Source: Candidatus Hecatellales archaeon (lineage in GTDB: Archaea > Thermoproteota > Bathyarchaeia > Hecatellales > Hecatellaceae). Taken from it: a stretch of DNA of 7,757 nucleotides. This document shows, piece by piece, positions 5,809 through 7,757 of this stretch. Every line of letters begins with the position of its first letter. Within the stretch, counting starts at the first letter, position 1. The stretch covers positions 1 through 7,757 of the forward strand of contig QMYD01000045.1 of the NCBI GenBank assembly GCA_003662485.1, given 5' to 3'. The notes below the pieces were generated by a model, which had not been told where the DNA came from, searched no databases, and saw only the letters and a program-made list of their open reading frames with translations. The translations under genes were made by a program, and so were the position numbers.

Positions 5809-6387
5809 TTAGCGGGGAACCTTAACCTTCACTCTTACGAGGCTTCCATCCCTAAGCTTTAAGGTCTCCCTCAAGTTTAAGGGTGAGATAAGCTCTAGGA
5901 CGGAGGCGTTGTAATGGGTTCGCTGGATGAAGAGCACGTGGCCCTCAATTCTCCCGTTTATGAGGGCTGGAAGGCATTTAAGGCTTCCATAGGTTCTAAC
6001 TCCATCATGGAAGCCTTCTATGATGATGCCTGGAAGGTTTTCCAGCTCAACCCTTGCGGCTAGGTCTTCCGGCCTGGTGAGCTTTAGGTTTAAGGTTCCA
6101 GGATAGGGCTTGTAGCCGAGCTTCGCCATAAACTGCCTTCTATAGCCCTCCTTCGTCACATAGTAGGCTCCCTCCCCAAGCCCTGTGAAGACTTCACCTT
6201 TAATCGTGAGGAAGCGGCTTGGAGGCTTAAGCAGGAAGGTAAGCCTGCTTTGAACCTTCAAAAGCTCCTCCAAGCCTTTCCCCGTAATCTTTATATGCTC
6301 CCCTCGAAGTTCAACCCTCCGCTCAATATAGCCGCCCTTTAAAAGGCTTCTAAGCCATCTAGAAGCCGTCTGCTGGGAGCAGCCCAA
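5809..6387 (-). CDS. ribK: CTP-dependent riboflavin kinase (archaeal RibK) with winged-helix N-terminus
   Basis: This archaeal enzyme makes FMN from riboflavin using CTP instead of ATP. From the TTG at 6387 the C-terminal kinase domain (about 58-190) contains GEVFTGLGEG (64-73), PYPGTLNLKL (94-103, with Thr98 and Asn100 in the metal/nucleotide site), RTHY (156-159) and LELISPLNLRETL (164-176). All agree with the RibK (DUF120) family. Residues 1-45 (CSQQTASRWLRSLLKGGYIERR, then a wing) are the second half of a winged-helix DNA-binding domain, as in many thermoproteal RibK proteins. The coordinates given use the first canonical start codon, but the same frame upstream (to about 6480) clearly encodes the missing first helices. 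The true N-terminus is therefore probably upstream, at a non-standard codon or after a frame change. The winged helix suggests it may also regulate transcription, perhaps of flavin genes; that part is inference. Confidence 0.9.
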   Translation of the reverse strand: MGCSQQTASRWLRSLLKGGYIERRVELRGEHIKITGKGLEELLKVQSRLTFLLKPPSRFLTIKGEVFTGLGEGAYYVTKEGYRRQFMAKLGYKPYPGTLNLKLTRPEDLAARVELENLPGIIIEGFHDGVRTYGSLKCLPALINGRIEGHVLFIQRTHYNASVLELISPLNLRETLKLRDGSLVRVKVKVPR

Positions 6388-6480
6388 CTCTGAGGAAAGC
6401 CTCGACGTGGTTGTGAAAATGGGGTGTTTGAGAGCTCCAAGCTCAGCCAGCTTGAGCAGTGTGAACCATTCCCTTGGCTC
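6388..6480 (-). other. In-frame upstream extension encoding the missing first helices of the RibK winged-helix domain
   Basis: Directly upstream of the TTG at 6387, in the same frame and without a stop, the minus strand translates to EPREWFTLLKLAELGALKH followed by PIFTTTSRLSSEL. This runs straight into GCSQQTASRWL and completes a winged-helix fold (helix 1 LLKLAELGAL, helix 2 SRLSSEL, recognition helix SQQTASRWL). The frame is open back to a TAA at 6523-6525 but holds no ATG, GTG or TTG. Possible starts are CTG at 6457-6459 (an AAGGGA lies upstream) or a one-base frame change at the ATG at 6467-6469. Confidence 0.7.
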
Positions 6481-6515
6481 CGTTGGGCAGCCCCCCGAAA
6501 GGCTAAATGGTAAGC

Positions 6516-6530
6516 TGAAAATTTAAGCTT
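6516..6530 (-). promoter_or_regulatory. Candidate TATA box upstream of riboflavin kinase
   Basis: The minus strand reads TTAAGCTTAAATTTT, overlapping the endonuclease V stop codon. Initiation about 25 bases downstream would fall near 6498, upstream of the winged-helix coding extension, and would give ribK its own transcript in addition to any read-through from endonuclease V. Confidence 0.3.
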
Positions 6531-7194
6531 AAAGCTTCCCCACCGTTGCAAGCCTGTGGGCGAGCCTTAGGGGTTCTGGAAGCCTATATGGCCTCCTAAC
6601 ACATTTCAAAACGATTTCCACGGCGTCTTCCAGCGAAACTAGGTGGCCTACACTCACGTAGATGGGTTTTCTACCCTCCAGGCTTAAGGCCATACCCACG
6701 GTTTCGCCTTCAAGCAGGATGGGGGCTAAGGGTTTGGAGGCTTCAACCTCCCCGCAGAGGAGTTTCTTGGCTACCCCTATGGTTGGGATTCCAAGTACAA
6801 CCCCCACATGGCAGGCTAAGCCGCACCTGTAGGGGTGGGCTAAACCCTGCCCATCCACTAGGACTACGTCAGGCCTATTCCTCAGCCTCCCCAAGACTTT
6901 GAAGATGGGTGGTGCCTCCCTGAAGGAGAGGAGTGTTGGAACGTAGGGGAACCTAACCTCAGCCTCAACGGTTTCAGCCTCCACCAGCCTAAGCGTTTGG
7001 AAGTCTAAGACTACGGCTGCAGCTCTCGCTTTAGCTGGGTTTGGATAGGAGAGGTCTACGCCTCCAACCAGCCTAACCTGGGAGGGTTTAACCCCCTCCA
7101 TCCTAACTTTTAGGGCTAGGAGCCTCTGAGCCCTCCTAGCCCTCTCAACATTGAAGCTTGGAGGAGTTTTAAGTTTCGCTTTAAAGGCTGACAA
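6529..7194 (-). CDS. nfi: Endonuclease V (deoxyinosine 3'-endonuclease)
   Basis: Endonuclease V cuts DNA (and in some organisms RNA) one phosphate 3' of inosine, initiating repair of deaminated adenine. The 221-residue length is typical. All catalytic motifs are visible: GVDLSY with Asp47, FPYVPTLLSFRE with the wedge segment PYVP and catalytic Glu93, VDGQGLAHPYRCGLACHVG with Asp114 and His120, GVAKKLLCG (140-148), and SVGHLVSLEDAV (181-192). The only deviation is Thr for Gly in the P-G-L-L-S-F-R-E block. The TTG start at 7194 is preceded by AGGGTAGG close to the codon. The first 12 residues are a basic extension beyond the common family start, so a shorter start cannot be excluded. The stop TAA is followed by GCT and a second in-frame TAA. 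It is transcribed divergently from the V4R gene and may be co-transcribed with ribK downstream. Confidence 0.93.
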   Translation of the reverse strand: MSAFKAKLKTPPSFNVERARRAQRLLALKVRMEGVKPSQVRLVGGVDLSYPNPAKARAAAVVLDFQTLRLVEAETVEAEVRFPYVPTLLSFREAPPIFKVLGRLRNRPDVVLVDGQGLAHPYRCGLACHVGVVLGIPTIGVAKKLLCGEVEASKPLAPILLEGETVGMALSLEGRKPIYVSVGHLVSLEDAVEIVLKCVRRPYRLPEPLRLAHRLATVGKL

Positions 7195-7251
7195 CCTACC
7201 CTTTAATAGTTTTCAAAACTAAAATATTGTTTTTGAAGGGGGAGTTCATCC
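7195..7251. promoter_or_regulatory. Divergent promoter region with A/T-rich inverted repeats
   Basis: This 57-base gap separates the endonuclease V and V4R start codons. For the V4R gene, TTTAATAG at 7202-7209 is a possible TATA box giving a leader of about 20 bases that includes the AAGGGGGAG ribosome site at 7236-7244. On the minus strand, CAATATTTTAGT (7219-7230) would give a nearly leaderless endonuclease V mRNA. GTTTTCAAAAC at 7209-7219 is a perfect 5-base-arm palindrome around one base, and a related half-site GTTTTTGAA lies at 7229-7237. A repressor or activator could bind between the promoters. Confidence 0.45.
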
Positions 7252-7737
7252 TTGACCCATGAGGTTAACTCGGAGATTTTAAGGCTTCTAAGGGGTGGTG
7301 AGGCCTTCATCCTTCGCAACGTAACCTTCGCGGATTTTAAGCGAGCCTTAGAGGAGAAGTTCGGCTCCGGCGCCATCGTAATCCTTTATGAGGCTGGGAG
7401 GAGGTGTGGAGAACGCTCCTGTGGGAGGTTTTCCCAGCAGTCCTTGAAGGTGGAGGAGTTGCTTGCCAAGCTTGCCGAATACAAGCGTGGAGAACGCTGG
7501 GGTGACATTAGGTTTGAACTGAACCCCTCAACGGGTGAAGGCGAAGTGGAAGTCTACGAGTGCTTTGAAGCCAAGGAGTATGGGAATTCAACGGTTCCAG
7601 TATGCCACTTCTTACGTGGCTTCCTTGAGGGCTTCCTTAGCAGGGCTTTAGGCCGCCCCCTCCTCCTGAGGGAGACAGCCTGCATAGCCCAAGGGGAAAA
7701 ATGCTGCAGGTTTAAAGTTTCCAGGAACACTGGTTAG
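7252..7737 (+). CDS. V4R-domain (4-vinyl reductase-like) small-ligand-binding protein
   Basis: This 161-residue protein consists essentially of one V4R domain. The N-terminal part has the pattern F-LYEAGRRCGERSCG (Cys52, Cys57). The C-terminal half has YECFEA (Cys104), VCHFLRGFLEGFL (Cys118), and the hallmark ETACIAQGEKCCRF with Cys144, Cys151 and Cys152. V4R domains occur in BchJ, in XylR/DmpR-type sensors and as stand-alone archaeal proteins, and are thought to bind small hydrophobic ligands, sometimes with metal. There is no DNA-binding or enzymatic domain here, so it may be a ligand-sensing or carrier protein. The TTG start at 7252 has AAGGGGGAG about eight bases upstream. The gene is complete and is divergent from endonuclease V. 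The precise function is unknown; domain assignment is strong. Confidence 0.85.
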   Translation: MTHEVNSEILRLLRGGEAFILRNVTFADFKRALEEKFGSGAIVILYEAGRRCGERSCGRFSQQSLKVEELLAKLAEYKRGERWGDIRFELNPSTGEGEVEVYECFEAKEYGNSTVPVCHFLRGFLEGFLSRALGRPLLLRETACIAQGEKCCRFKVSRNTG

Positions 7738-7757
7738 GTGCTGAAACTACTTTACGA

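Noticed and set aside
6339..6551. Minus-strand open frame across the riboflavin kinase N-terminal region
   Set aside because: Its translation has no coherent domain, while the ribK frame over the same bases encodes a clear winged helix.
7406..7498. Twelve-base direct repeat GTGGAGAACGCT at 7406-7417 and 7487-7498
   Set aside because: It is in frame and encodes Gly-Glu-Arg in both copies. A single short coding repeat is not evidence of a mobile or regulatory element.
7738..7757. GTG immediately after the V4R stop that could begin another gene (Met-Leu-Lys-Leu-Leu-Tyr)
   Set aside because: Only six codons are visible before the window ends and there is no convincing ribosome site, so a gene cannot be supported.

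Overview
The window looks archaeal, most likely from the Thermoproteota/TACK side (for example a Bathyarchaeia-like or related lineage). The evidence is a CTP-dependent archaeal riboflavin kinase with an N-terminal winged-helix region, a eukaryote-type ribosomal protein eL38, a stand-alone V4R protein, a paired half-size permease, many TTG start codons and short A/T-rich TATA-like boxes ahead of the genes. The lineage is an inference; there is no rRNA or other marker to fix it. Gene density is very high, no gap exceeds about 80 bases, and I see no tRNA, rRNA, CRISPR array, transposase or phage gene.

Positions 2-4242 (plus strand) hold four tightly packed genes: the 3' part of a CysC-like P-loop kinase, an APH-fold phosphotransferase, a mannose-1-phosphate guanylyltransferase-like nucleotidyltransferase with a left-handed beta-helix tail, and a UDP-glucose/GDP-mannose dehydrogenase homologue. 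The order suggests phosphorylation of a small polar (sugar-like) substrate followed by nucleotide activation. Two members deviate from their families at key sites. The kinase lacks several APS-recognition residues. The dehydrogenase keeps its Rossmann fold but has lost the catalytic Cys, Lys, Asn, Asp and Glu. The cluster may therefore serve a pathway other than standard sulfate activation and uronic acid synthesis.

Positions 4239-4736 (minus strand) hold eL38 followed by a MoaD/ThiS-type ubiquitin-like protein. The two share a reading frame and are separated by one TAG and two codons. The ubiquitin-like protein ends in Arg-Gly rather than Gly-Gly, and its stop codon overlaps the convergent stop of the dehydrogenase.

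Positions 4806-5769 (minus strand) hold two half-size membrane permeases of the DUF318/ArsP-like family, probably forming a heteromer. Positions 5809 to about 6480 (minus strand) hold riboflavin kinase; its DNA-binding N-terminal region extends well upstream of the first canonical start codon. Positions 6529-7194 (minus strand) hold endonuclease V for deaminated-base repair. Divergent from it, at 7252-7737, is a V4R-domain protein. The 57-base divergent promoter region contains A/T-rich inverted repeats.
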